Part shown: positions 27,731 through 36,559 of the stretch, in pieces
Position numbering within the stretch: the first letter of the stretch is position 1
Layout: every line of letters starts with the position of its first letter
From: Streptomyces sp. NBC_00442
GTDB lineage: Bacteria; Actinomycetota; Actinomycetes; Streptomycetales; Streptomycetaceae
DNA length: 64,000 nucleotides
Reading direction: 5' to 3'
NCBI RefSeq assembly: GCF_036014195.1
Contig: NZ_CP107918.1
Location: 1,674,001-1,738,000 of the forward strand
Position numbers and translations under genes: made by a program
Notes under the pieces: model-generated
What the model was told of the DNA's origin: nothing
What the model saw: the letters and a program-made list of their open reading frames with translations, nothing else
The model's database searches: none

Positions 27731-30079
27731 TCAGCCCCGCAGGTCCACCAGGAGCGGCGGCGCGTGCTCGCCCTTGACGGTGGTCAGGGACAGCACGGCG
27801 TGCCCGGCCGGTACCTGGTGGGCGAGCTCGGAGGCCGACCAGCGTTCGCGCTCCACCTTGCGCACGGTCACGGCGTCGGTGGTGACCGCCTTGCCGGTGA
27901 CGAGTTTGCGCAGCGCGTGAATGGCCCGGGTGAGGGGCTGGTCGGCGAAGACGGTGTGCTTGGCGACCTCGGTGGTCTCCACCCATTCGGTGCCCCAGGC
28001 CTGCGCGAAGAGCCGCCCGTCCCAGGTGGTGACCCCGGAGAACGCCATGTGGCAGCCGACCGAGCCGAGCAGCGAGGTGTGCAGGTGTTCCGGTACGTCG
28101 CCGAGCGCCCGCAGGGTGAGCAGCACTCCGGCGTTGGCGTTCCGCAGCCGCTGCACGGCCCGTACGGATTCGGCGGTGATGGCGTGGGTGGCGTCGTCGA
28201 GGGCGAGGAAGGCGAAGAGCGAGCGGTCCCCGCGGGCCGTCGCCCCTGCGGTGAACTGGGCGAGGATCAGCCGGGTCAGCAGGTGCGCCGCCTCGGGGTG
28301 GGCGCGTTCGGGCACGTCGATGCGGACCCGCAGGGGGTGTTCCAGGGCGCGCAGCGAGAACGGCCGGGTCTCACCCGTGGTGTCGAAGAACCCCTCGAAG
28401 GCGGGGCGGTCGAGCACCGCGACCCGGGCGGCGAGGGCGAGCCCGGGGTCGCCCGGGGTGCCCGACTGGCGTTCCCGCGCGTCGAGTTCGCGGAGCTGGG
28501 CGCGGTGCGCCTCGGCGTCGAGGCGCCCCCGCAGGTCCTCCGTGGCGCCGGGTGAGCCGTCGAGGAGTTCGCGCAGGACGGGGACGGAGGGGAAGCGGCC
28601 GTGGGCCGCGCGATAGGGGCCGAGCAGCTGGGCCAGGGCGGTCGCGGCGCGGCGCGCGTCGATCTCGGCGAGGTCTCCCGCGAAGGCCTCGGCGAGCAGG
28701 ACCGCGGCTTCGTCGGGGTCGAGGGTGCCGCCGTACAGGTCGAGGTCGTACGCCGATGCCGGGTCGCCGGGCTTGATCACCACGTCGTACCCGTCGTCGG
28801 CGCCCAACGGGGTGCCTGCCGCGCAGACCGCCACGACGGCGGCCTTGCCGGCCAGCGCCTGGAGCGCGAGCGACTCCACGACGGGCCGCACCAGGTGCCG
28901 CGTCTTGCCCGCGCCGAACGGTCCGATCGCGAGCAGCGACGAGCCGAGCGCGGCGGGCTCGACCGCGGCGCCCGCGCCCCTGCGGGTGGCCGGGGTGCGG
29001 TCGGTGTCGGGGTAACGGCCGATCCGCACCTGCGAGGTGAGCAGGTCGTGGGTGGCCGCGCGGGCCGGCAGGTCGCGGTCGCCCGAGGGATGCAGACAGG
29101 CCCGCGCGCCCTGGCCCGCGACCGCGTCGGTGAACGCGGTGAGCCGGGAGGGGTCGGCCTGGACGGTCGTCCAGGCCCGCCGGATGCGGACGCAGTCGAC
29201 GTCGTTCATCCGTCCGGAACGCTCCTCCGCGACGAGCCGGTCGGCGACCCCGCCGAGCCCGGCGGCCCGCAGCCGGGGCCAGTCGGCGGGCGAGGAGGCA
29301 GGCGGCGCAGCGGGCGCGGCCGGGGTGTGGTCCAAGGGCGCTGGCTTGCCCTTGCGGAAGTGGCCCAGCCAGTCGCCGGCCTTGGCGAAGGGCCACAAGA
29401 TCACTGCTGTGACGATGGCATAGAAGGCATACGCGACCAGCGCCGCCACCACGTGGTCACCTCCCCCCTGCATCCACGACAGCGGGACCATGTGCAGCAC
29501 GACGACGAAGAACGGCACAAGGTTGGACCACATGAAGAACCAGACAGCCACAGCTCCCACCAGTGCCGTACGCAGGGCACGCTCGGGCTGTGGGTGATCA
29601 ACCGCATACCGCCGGAAGACCTCGGCCCAGTTGCCCATCCGTCCGAAGGCGAACATCAGCAACGCCGCGAACAGGCAGTTGTAGACGTCGATTGCCGTCT
29701 CAGCCTGCGGTGGCCGCGGGTAACCCCACCATTCCGCCGGTGTGAACAGTTCGAGCAACACCCGGCTGTGCGGGATGTAGCCGTTGCTCCACAGCGACCA
29801 GACCAGGACGGCGGCGAGGAACGCCACCAGCGCACCGCCGATCAGCGCCCGGTTCGGCACCCGGTCGGGGTCCGCGTCCGGCCGCGGGGTGTGGCCGAAG
29901 CGCCACAGGCCGGGTTCGGCGGGGGCGCGCGGGGTGCGCAGCCAGTCGCCGAGCGAGGGCGCGGCAGCGGGCGCCTCGGCGGGCCGGGGCGGGAGCGCCG
30001 GGCGCGGGGGCGGTCCCGCGGGGCGCGGGACCGCCCCCGAACGGGTGCCGCGTGCGTCGTACGTGCCTTCGGTGTCCAT
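27731..30079 (-). CDS. TraD/VirD4-like membrane ATPase
   Basis: A 782-residue protein. A Pro-rich cytosolic leader (1-75) precedes about four membrane spans (near 79-97, 133-147, 172-200, 208-230), then a soluble ATPase. Walker A is GPFGAGKT (386-393). Walker B is probably LFAFLALDDATH, with the later block GSVGCHMAFSGVTTWDGRLF resembling TraG/VirD4 coupling proteins. No relaxase, integrase or other transfer gene is nearby, so a conjugation role is doubtful; it may be a housekeeping DNA- or protein-handling ATPase. I chose the ATG at 30079; an upstream in-frame start at 30175 is possible. It diverges from gabT. Confidence 0.75.
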   Translation of the reverse strand: MDTEGTYDARGTRSGAVPRPAGPPPRPALPPRPAEAPAAAPSLGDWLRTPRAPAEPGLWRFGHTPRPDADPDRVPNRALIGGALVAFLAAVLVWSLWSNGYIPHSRVLLELFTPAEWWGYPRPPQAETAIDVYNCLFAALLMFAFGRMGNWAEVFRRYAVDHPQPERALRTALVGAVAVWFFMWSNLVPFFVVVLHMVPLSWMQGGGDHVVAALVAYAFYAIVTAVILWPFAKAGDWLGHFRKGKPAPLDHTPAAPAAPPASSPADWPRLRAAGLGGVADRLVAEERSGRMNDVDCVRIRRAWTTVQADPSRLTAFTDAVAGQGARACLHPSGDRDLPARAATHDLLTSQVRIGRYPDTDRTPATRRGAGAAVEPAALGSSLLAIGPFGAGKTRHLVRPVVESLALQALAGKAAVVAVCAAGTPLGADDGYDVVIKPGDPASAYDLDLYGGTLDPDEAAVLLAEAFAGDLAEIDARRAATALAQLLGPYRAAHGRFPSVPVLRELLDGSPGATEDLRGRLDAEAHRAQLRELDARERQSGTPGDPGLALAARVAVLDRPAFEGFFDTTGETRPFSLRALEHPLRVRIDVPERAHPEAAHLLTRLILAQFTAGATARGDRSLFAFLALDDATHAITAESVRAVQRLRNANAGVLLTLRALGDVPEHLHTSLLGSVGCHMAFSGVTTWDGRLFAQAWGTEWVETTEVAKHTVFADQPLTRAIHALRKLVTGKAVTTDAVTVRKVERERWSASELAHQVPAGHAVLSLTTVKGEHAPPLLVDLRG

Positions 30080-30325
30080 CGACCCCTTGCCCCCTGACCA
30101 GCCAGGTCCGTTCCGAGCGGTGCGAACGCTCAATCTAGTGCCCGCGCACGACGGTTCACCGCTGCCGCGCACCACGCGCCCGCCCGGGGGAACTGTCCGC
30201 CGAGGACAAGGGACACACCTCCACCACTACCGAACGGCGCATGCCGCGGGCCGTCCGGGCGCCCTAGCCTGCCAAGAAAGCCAAGGAAGCGTCCGAATCC
30301 CCCAGAACATCTCCAGGAGCCCCTC

Positions 30326-31660
30326 ATGAGCGCGATCCCGCAGGAGCGCCGCGTCGTCACCGCCATCCCCGGCCCGAAGTCGCAGGAGCTTCAGGCCCGC
30401 CGTCTCGCGGCGGTCGCCGCGGGTGTGGGCTCCACGCTGCCCGTCTTCACCGCGCGCGCGGGCGGCGGCATCATCGAGGACGTCGACGGCAACCGCCTGA
30501 TCGACTTCGGTTCCGGCATCGCGGTGACCTCGGTGGGCGCGTCCGCCGAGGCCGTGGTGCGCCGCGCGAGCGCCCAGCTGCAGGACTTCACGCACACCTG
30601 CTTCATGGTCACGCCGTACGAGGGCTACGTCGCCGTCGCCGAGCAGCTCGCCGAGCTGACCCCGGGCGACCACGCCAAGAAGTCGGCCCTGTTCAACTCG
30701 GGCGCCGAGGCCGTCGAGAACGCCGTCAAGATCGCCCGTGCGTACACCAAGCGCCAGGCCGTCGTCGTCTTCGACCACGGCTACCACGGCCGCACCAACC
30801 TGACGATGGCGCTGACGTCGAAGAACATGCCGTACAAGAACGGCTTCGGCCCGTTCGCGCCCGAGGTCTACCGGGTTCCGGTGGCCTACGGCTACCGCTG
30901 GCTGACCGGCCCGGAGAACGCAGGCGCCGAGGCGTCCGCCCAGGCCATCGACATGATCAACAAGCAGATCGGCGCGGACAACGTCGCCGCGATCATCATC
31001 GAGCCGGTGCTCGGCGAGGGCGGCTTCATCGAGCCGGCCAAGGGCTTCCTGCCGGCGATCAGCCAGTTCGCCAAGGACAACGGCATCGTCTTCGTCGCGG
31101 ACGAGATCCAGTCCGGCTTCTGCCGCACCGGCCAGTGGTTCGCCTGTGAGGACGAGGGCATCGTCCCCGACCTGATCACCACCGCCAAGGGCATCGCGGG
31201 CGGCATGCCGCTGGCCGCCGTGACGGGCCGCGCCGAGATCATGGACTCCGCTCACGCGGGCGGCCTCGGCGGCACCTACGGCGGCAACCCGGTGGCCTGT
31301 GCCGCCGCCCTCGGCGCGATCGAGACGATGAAGGAGCTCGACCTCAACGGCAGGGCCAAGCGCATCGAGGAGGTCATGAAGGCCCGTCTGGCCACCATGG
31401 CCGAGAAGTACGACATCATCGGCGACATCCGAGGCCGCGGCGCCATGATCGCCATCGAGCTGGTCAAGGACCGCGCGTCGAAGACCCCGAATCCGGAGGC
31501 GGCCGGCGCGCTCGCCAAGGCCTGCCACGCCGAGGGCCTCCTGGTCCTGACCTGCGGCACCTACGGAAATGTCCTGCGTTTCCTGCCGCCGCTCGTCATC
31601 GGCGAGGACCTCCTGAACGAGGGCCTCGACATCATCGAGCAGGCCTTCACCGGCGTCTGA
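30326..31660 (+). CDS. gabT: 4-aminobutyrate aminotransferase
   Basis: Class III PLP transaminase moving the GABA amino group to 2-oxoglutarate, giving succinate semialdehyde. The 444 residues show FNSGAEAVENAVKIARAYTK, the PLP-orienting DEIQSGFCRTGQWFA and Schiff-base Lys288 in TTAKGIAGG. The ATG has AGGAG six bases upstream. It diverges from the TraD-like ATPase and lies near several polyamine-catabolic genes. GabT is the better call over ornithine aminotransferase because the EAVENAVKIAR and HGYHGRTNLTMA blocks match GabT, but substrate is not proven. Confidence 0.93.
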   Translation: MSAIPQERRVVTAIPGPKSQELQARRLAAVAAGVGSTLPVFTARAGGGIIEDVDGNRLIDFGSGIAVTSVGASAEAVVRRASAQLQDFTHTCFMVTPYEGYVAVAEQLAELTPGDHAKKSALFNSGAEAVENAVKIARAYTKRQAVVVFDHGYHGRTNLTMALTSKNMPYKNGFGPFAPEVYRVPVAYGYRWLTGPENAGAEASAQAIDMINKQIGADNVAAIIIEPVLGEGGFIEPAKGFLPAISQFAKDNGIVFVADEIQSGFCRTGQWFACEDEGIVPDLITTAKGIAGGMPLAAVTGRAEIMDSAHAGGLGGTYGGNPVACAAALGAIETMKELDLNGRAKRIEEVMKARLATMAEKYDIIGDIRGRGAMIAIELVKDRASKTPNPEAAGALAKACHAEGLLVLTCGTYGNVLRFLPPLVIGEDLLNEGLDIIEQAFTGV

Positions 31661-31773
31661 ACCGAACACGGGGCAGAGGCGCTCGCACCGCCTGTGAAGA
31701 AGGTGTGGGGGGCCGATGGCGGGATGGAGTTCCCGCTGTCGGACCCCCGCCGACTGACGTACGGTTTCTGCAG

Positions 31774-32571
31774 ATGAGAGAAACACCCCGCCCGCAGGGG
31801 ACTGCGGGCGATCCCAGGGCGCAGCATCCCCAGCCTTGCCCTGGTCGTGCCCTCGCGCACACCACTGGAGCCTCCGGCTCCGGAACTCCTCACCGATCGG
31901 ATGACCGACCGCCCCACACCCCCCGGGGCGAGCGGTACGCCGGTCAAGGCGGCCGCCCCGGAACCTCCCCCCCTGTTCCGGGGCGGCCGGCTTTCCTCTT
32001 CGCCACGCTGCTCGGCGTGTTCGCGGTCATCACCTGGCAGGTCGCTTCGGGCGGCCCGCTGCGCCGTCTCGACGAGCGCCTCGACCCCCCGCTCACCGGC
32101 CACGGCCCGTCCTGGCTCGCGGAGGGGCTCTCCGACCTCGGCAGCATGCCGGTCGCCCTGCCGGTCCTCGCCTGTGCGATCGGGTACGCCCTCCACCGCG
32201 GCCTGCGCCGCCGGGCCCTGATCGCCGCCGCCACGATGGCGCTCGTGCCGCTGCTCGTGGTGCCGCTGAAGGAGTGGATCGCGCGGCCGGGCCCCTTCGA
32301 CCCGGCGACCGGCTACTACCCGTCAGGACATACGGCGACCGCGATGGTGGCCTACGGCGCGGCGGCCCTGCTGCTCGCCCCCTTCGTGCGCCGCGGGTGG
32401 TTGATGCCCGCCGCCGCGGGGGCGCTGACAGCGGCGACGGGCATCGGTCTCGTGCTGCACGGCTACCACTGGCCCCTCGACGTGCTCGCCAGTGTGTGCC
32501 TGTGCGGGGCTCTCCTGGTGGTCAGCTCCACGGGTATGCGTCGTAGTTCTTCGAGAACTCGGCTCCGTTGA
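31774..32571 (+). CDS. PAP2-family phosphatase (membrane)
   Basis: Membrane phosphatase with all three PAP2 motifs: KEWIARPGP, PSGHTATAM and a third with HGYHWPLD. Hydrophobic spans surround these. Substrates in this family include phosphatidate, undecaprenyl pyrophosphate and related lipids. The N-terminus is uncertain: in-frame translation from ATG 31774 gives about 65 unconserved, Pro/Arg-rich residues before the first span. A more natural start (MTDRPTPPGASGTP at 31901) is in another frame and would join after a one-base insertion in the C-run near 31967. The 3' end overlaps the chitinase gene tail-to-tail by 50 bases. Confidence 0.8.
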   Translation: MRETPRPQGTAGDPRAQHPQPCPGRALAHTTGASGSGTPHRSDDRPPHTPRGERYAGQGGRPGTSPPVPGRPAFLFATLLGVFAVITWQVASGGPLRRLDERLDPPLTGHGPSWLAEGLSDLGSMPVALPVLACAIGYALHRGLRRRALIAAATMALVPLLVVPLKEWIARPGPFDPATGYYPSGHTATAMVAYGAAALLLAPFVRRGWLMPAAAGALTAATGIGLVLHGYHWPLDVLASVCLCGALLVVSSTGMRRSSSRTRLR

Positions 32572-34342
32572 ACCGGTCCCAGTTGATGGACCAGGTCATC
32601 AGTCCGCGCAGCCCCGGCCAGCTGCCGTGGGTCTGGTACGCGCCGCAGTCGGCCTTCTTCGTCAGGCAGTCCAGGGTCTTGGTGACCTCGGCGGGGCCGG
32701 TCCAGCCGTTGCCCGCCTGAGTGGAGGCCGGCAGGCCGATGGCGACCTGGTCGGGCCGCAGCGCCGGGAACACCTTCGAGGTGTCGCCCGCGACCGGGAA
32801 GCCGGTGAGCAGCATGTCGGTCATGGCGATGTGGAAGTCCGAGCCGCCCATCGAGTGGTACTGGTTGTCGAGGCCCATGATCGAGCCCGAGTTGTAGTCC
32901 TGGACGTGCAGCAGGGTGAGCGAGTCGCGCAGCGCGTAGATGACCGGAAGGTAGGCGCCGCAGCGCGGGTCCTGTCCGCCCCAGGGTCCCGAGCCGTAGT
33001 ACTGGTAGCCCATCTGCACGAAGAACGTCTCCGGGGCCATGGTCAGGACGAACTTCGCGCCGTACTTCGCCTTGAGGGTCTTCAGGGCGTCGATGAGGTT
33101 GACGACGACGGGAGTCGTGGGACTCCTGAAGTCGGTGTCGCCGGTGTTCAGGGAGAGCGAGTGGCCCTCGAAGTCGACGTCGAGGCCGTCGAGACCGTAG
33201 TCGTCGATGATCTTCGAGACGGACGAGACGAAGGTGTCGCGTGCGGCGGTCGTGGTGAGCTGGACCTGGCCGTTCTGGCCGCCGATGGAGATCAGCACCT
33301 TCTTGCCCTTGGCCTGCTTGGCCTTGATGGCCGCCTTGAAGTCGGCGAGCGACTCCACGGTCGGGCACTGGCTGACCGGGCACGGGGTGAAGCGGATGTC
33401 GCCCGAGGTCGGGGAGGTGGGCTCGCCGAAGGCCAGGTCGATGATGTTCCAGTCGTCGGGCACGTCGGCCATGCGCGTGTAGCCCGCGCCGTTGGCGAAC
33501 GAGGCGTGCAGATAACCGACGAGGGCGTGCCCGGAGGGCGGTGGGGTGGTGCCGCCGCCACTGGTGGTGCTCGCGCTGACGGCGGCCGACTTCGGGGACT
33601 CCCCCGCGCTGTTGGTCGCGGTGACCTGGAAGCTGTACGAGGTGCCGGCGGTCAGGCCCGTCACGGTGACCGAAGTCCCGCTCGCCGAGGCCGCTTTGAG
33701 GCCGTCGCGGTAGACGGTGTAGCCGGTGGCGCCGGTGACCGGGGACCAGTTCAGGCCGATGCTGGAGGAGGTGGCGCCCGAGGCGGTGAGACCGGCGGGC
33801 GTGGCGGGTGTCTGCACGGGAGCGCCGCCGGGGCCGATCAGGCTCACGTCGTCGGCGCTGTAGGCGGGCGTTCCGTACCAGCCGTGCGTGTAGACGGTCA
33901 CCGACGTGGTGCTCGGGCCGGTCTTGAAGGTGGTCTTCAGCTGCTGCCAGGAGGACGCGGACTGGGTCCAGGTCGACACATCGGTGGTGCCGGTGCCGGA
34001 CGCGCCGAGATACACATAGCTGCCCTGCACCCAACTGCTCAGTGTGTATGTGGAGTTGGGCTGCACGGCCACGCTCTGGGCGCACTGCGCGTTGTCGCTG
34101 CCGGCCGGGGTGGCCCTGAGGGCGCCGCTGCCGCTGCGCACGGGCGAGGAGACGGCGGCGCCGCTGCCCGCGGTGCAGTTCCAGCCGTCGAGCGCGGACT
34201 CGAAGCCTCCGTTGCGGATGAGGTCGGTGTCGGCGGCGTGCGCGGACGGCGCGGCGGCGACGAGCCCGGCCGCGGCGAGGGCGGCCGCCGTCAGGGCGCC
34301 GATGAGCGTCGAACGTGGGGCCTGATGTCTGGTGCGGTCCAC
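32522..34342 (-). CDS. Secreted GH18 chitinase with CBM and FN3 domains
   Basis: Extracellular chitin hydrolase of 606 residues. A signal peptide (about 1-36, ending SAHA) precedes a carbohydrate-binding module (about 40-170, IRNGGFESALDGWNC), a fibronectin type III domain (about 178-265) and the GH18 barrel. The barrel has catalytic motif DGLDVDFEG with the acid Glu near 392, plus VLTMAPETFF. I chose GTG 34342 (GGAGG nine bases upstream) over the frame start at 34414. A DasR-type operator and a TTGACA -35 box lie just upstream, so chitin or N-acetylglucosamine control is likely. Confidence 0.93.
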   Translation of the reverse strand: MDRTRHQAPRSTLIGALTAAALAAAGLVAAAPSAHAADTDLIRNGGFESALDGWNCTAGSGAAVSSPVRSGSGALRATPAGSDNAQCAQSVAVQPNSTYTLSSWVQGSYVYLGASGTGTTDVSTWTQSASSWQQLKTTFKTGPSTTSVTVYTHGWYGTPAYSADDVSLIGPGGAPVQTPATPAGLTASGATSSSIGLNWSPVTGATGYTVYRDGLKAASASGTSVTVTGLTAGTSYSFQVTATNSAGESPKSAAVSASTTSGGGTTPPPSGHALVGYLHASFANGAGYTRMADVPDDWNIIDLAFGEPTSPTSGDIRFTPCPVSQCPTVESLADFKAAIKAKQAKGKKVLISIGGQNGQVQLTTTAARDTFVSSVSKIIDDYGLDGLDVDFEGHSLSLNTGDTDFRSPTTPVVVNLIDALKTLKAKYGAKFVLTMAPETFFVQMGYQYYGSGPWGGQDPRCGAYLPVIYALRDSLTLLHVQDYNSGSIMGLDNQYHSMGGSDFHIAMTDMLLTGFPVAGDTSKVFPALRPDQVAIGLPASTQAGNGWTGPAEVTKTLDCLTKKADCGAYQTHGSWPGLRGLMTWSINWDRFNGAEFSKNYDAYPWS

Positions 34343-34386
34343 AACTGCCTCCGGGCAAGGGGGTATTGAGACACGAAGTGCGCACA

Positions 34387-34414
34387 ACATGGTCCAGACC
34401 AATCGGCTTGTCAA
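34387..34414 (-). promoter_or_regulatory. Chitinase promoter with dre-like operator
   Basis: Read on the minus strand, a TTGACA -35 box (34414-34409) is followed by the near-palindrome ATTGGTCTGGACCATGT (34403-34387). This closely matches the dre element bound by the GntR regulator DasR (core TGGTCTAGACCA, one mismatch here). A weak -10 would fall at 34391-34386, 17 bases from the -35, so bound DasR would block the polymerase. Such elements control chitinase genes in Streptomyces by established knowledge. Confidence 0.8.
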
Positions 34415-34452
34415 GGGTTCCGGCAGCGAACCGCACGCGATCGATCCCCTGG

Positions 34453-34926
34453 TCAGTCCCCCTTGCCCCGCTTGTCGCCGTCGCGTGCGATATGGGCCGC
34501 GGCCTCGTGCATCGCCAGCTCAAGGACCGCGGGATCGGTCAGGGTGCCCGAGCCGTCCGGCGGCACCACCCAGCGCACCCCGCCGACCGCCCGGCCGGGA
34601 TGGGGGACCACGATCCAGCTGCCGCGGCCCGCGCCCCGCACCCCCGTGCCGAGCCAGCGCGCGGCGGTGCCGGGCGGCACGAAGAAGCCCATGCGCACCT
34701 CTCCCAGGTCGGCGAGCACGGGACCCGGCCGGTCCACGAGCCGGGACAGCACGTCGAGCGCGCCGTGCCCGAGCCCGCCCGGCAGGATCAGTACGTCCCA
34801 GCTCCGGCCCGCCGGAAGGAGCGCCGTCCCCAGAGGGTTGCGCTCCCATTCCCATCGGCAGGCATCGGGATCCGGCGCCACCGACGCCAGCCATTCCACC
34901 GCGCTCCTTGCCCCCGAGGCAGTCAT
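34453..34926 (-). CDS. Uncharacterised protein, possible Prim-Pol N-terminal-like
   Basis: A 157-residue protein starting MTASGARSAVEWLASVAPDP. Features include WDVLILPGGLGHGALDVLSRL, VRMGFFVPPGTAARWLGTGV and WIVVPHPGRAVGGVRWVVPP. The spacing recalls the N-terminal domain of some actinobacterial bifunctional primase/polymerase proteins, but no catalytic Asp set is clear, so I do not assign that function. No membrane segment or signal is visible. The ATG at 34926 lies in the gap between the chitinase promoter and the end of the polyamine operon. Confidence 0.6.
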   Translation of the reverse strand: MTASGARSAVEWLASVAPDPDACRWEWERNPLGTALLPAGRSWDVLILPGGLGHGALDVLSRLVDRPGPVLADLGEVRMGFFVPPGTAARWLGTGVRGAGRGSWIVVPHPGRAVGGVRWVVPPDGSGTLTDPAVLELAMHEAAAHIARDGDKRGKGD

Positions 34927-35062
34927 TGCCGTCCTCCCGTTTCCGAGGCCGTTGATCGGGCGCAGGGGTTGCGTCCACCAGGGAGAGCGGCTTCGGGGCG
35001 GGCTATGACGCGGCTTCGGCCACCTATCGGTAGTGAGCTGGGTCACACCCCCATCCCCAGGG

Positions 35063-35091
35063 GTGCGCCCCCGGCGTGACCGGGAGCGCAC
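35063..35091 (-). terminator. Terminator hairpin after the polyamine operon
   Basis: Twelve-base arms (35063-35074 with 35080-35091) with one mismatch and a five-base loop lie 16 bases beyond the stop of the amine oxidase-like gene, the last gene of the pot operon. Confidence 0.55.
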
Positions 35092-35106
35092 GAGGCGGTC
35101 GAGCGG

Positions 35107-36528
35107 TCAGCTGTCGAATCCGAGCCCGACCCGGTCCATCGCCTTGAGCCAGAGGTTGCGCCGGCCACCGTTCTCGTCGGCACGGGCCAACGACCACTTG
35201 GTGATGCCGATGCCCGCCCAGGCCACCGGCTCCGGCGGGAACGGCAGCGGCTTGGTACGCACCATCTCCAGGTCGGTGCGCTCGGTGGGCTCCCCCGACA
35301 GCAGGTCCAGCATCACGTCGGCGCCGAACCGGGTCGCGCCGACGCCGAGCCCGGTGTATCCGGCGGCGTACGCGACCCGGCCGCCGTGCGCGGTGCCGAA
35401 GAACGCCGAGAAGCGCGAGCAGGTGTCGATCGCGCCGCCCCAGGCGTGGCTGAAGCGCACCCCGGCCAGCTGCGGGAAGCAGGTGAAGAACTGCTCGGCG
35501 AGCTTGGCGTAGGTCGCGGGCCGGTCGTCGTACTCGGTGCGCACCTTCTTGCCGTACTGGTAGATCGCGTCGTAGCCGCCCCACAGGATGCGGTTGTCGG
35601 CGGACAGGCGGAAGTAGTGGAACTGGTTGGCCGCGTCCCCGAGCCCCTGCCGGCGGTGCCAGCCGATGGACTCCAGCTGGGCCGAGGTCAGCGGCTCGGT
35701 CATCAGCGCGTAGTCGTAGACCGGGACCGTGTACGGGCGCAGCCGCTTGACCAGCGACGGGAAGACGTTGGTGCCGAGTGCGACCTGTTCGGCGCGCACC
35801 TTGCCGTACGGGGTGCGTACGCCCATGCCGCCGTCGACCCGGGTCAGCGAGAGGCCCGGGGTGTGCTCGTAGATCCGTACGCCCAGGTCCAGGCAGGTCC
35901 GCTTCAGGCCCCAGGCGAGCTTGGCCGGGTGGAGCATGGCGACGCCTTCGCGGTCCCAGAGCCCGCCGAGGAAGGTGGGTGAGTCGACCTCGGCGCGCAG
36001 CTGGTCCTCGTCGAGGAGTTCGAGGCCGCCGAAGCCGAGTTTCGTCGCCTCCTCGTACATCTCGTGCAGTTCTTCGAGCTGGTGGGGTTCGGTGGCCACG
36101 TCGATCTCGCCGGTGCGCTCGAAGTCGCAGTCGATCGTGTAGCGGGCGACCGTGTCCGCGATGGCGTCGAGGTTGGCCACGCCGAGCTCTTCGAGCTTGG
36201 CGAGCTCGCCGGGCCAGCGGGCCAGGCCGTTGCCCAGGCCGTGGGTGAGGGAGGCGGCGCAGAAGCCGCCGTTGCGGCCGGAGGCGGCCCAGCCGATTTC
36301 CTTGCCCTCGATGAGGACGACGTCGCGGCCGGGCTCGCGCTCCTTGGCGATGAGCGCGGTCCACAGCCCGCTGTAGCCGCCGCCGATGACGAGGAGGTCG
36401 CACTTCTCGTCGCCGGTGAGGGCGGGCAGCGCCTCGGGGCGGCCGGGGTCCTCCAGCCAGAAGGGGACGGGCTGCGCGCCCGCCAGGGACTGTCGTGCTG
36501 CGCTCTTCATGGCTCGGGTCACGGCCAT
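35107..36528 (-). CDS. FAD-dependent amine oxidase, gamma-glutamylputrescine oxidase-like
   Basis: A 473-residue DAO-family flavoenzyme. The FAD-binding Rossmann motif is DLLVIGGGYSGLWTALIAKE, followed by KEIGWAASGRNGGFC. The C-terminal block YAAGYTGLGVGATRFGADV also contacts FAD. The family includes PuuB, which oxidises gamma-glutamylputrescine. The location directly after potABC favours an imported polyamine or its glutamylated form as substrate. I chose the ATG at 36528; the frame opens earlier at 36594. It is last in the operon and a hairpin follows. Exact substrate is inferred. Confidence 0.85.
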   Translation of the reverse strand: MAVTRAMKSAARQSLAGAQPVPFWLEDPGRPEALPALTGDEKCDLLVIGGGYSGLWTALIAKEREPGRDVVLIEGKEIGWAASGRNGGFCAASLTHGLGNGLARWPGELAKLEELGVANLDAIADTVARYTIDCDFERTGEIDVATEPHQLEELHEMYEEATKLGFGGLELLDEDQLRAEVDSPTFLGGLWDREGVAMLHPAKLAWGLKRTCLDLGVRIYEHTPGLSLTRVDGGMGVRTPYGKVRAEQVALGTNVFPSLVKRLRPYTVPVYDYALMTEPLTSAQLESIGWHRRQGLGDAANQFHYFRLSADNRILWGGYDAIYQYGKKVRTEYDDRPATYAKLAEQFFTCFPQLAGVRFSHAWGGAIDTCSRFSAFFGTAHGGRVAYAAGYTGLGVGATRFGADVMLDLLSGEPTERTDLEMVRTKPLPFPPEPVAWAGIGITKWSLARADENGGRRNLWLKAMDRVGLGFDS

Positions 36529-36559
36529 GATTTCCAACTCCCTCGGGAACTGCGTACGG

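Noticed and set aside
27731..30079. TraD-like gene as the mark of an integrated conjugative element
   Set aside because: No integrase, relaxase, replication gene, tRNA boundary or direct-repeat attachment sites surround it; neighbours are core metabolism.
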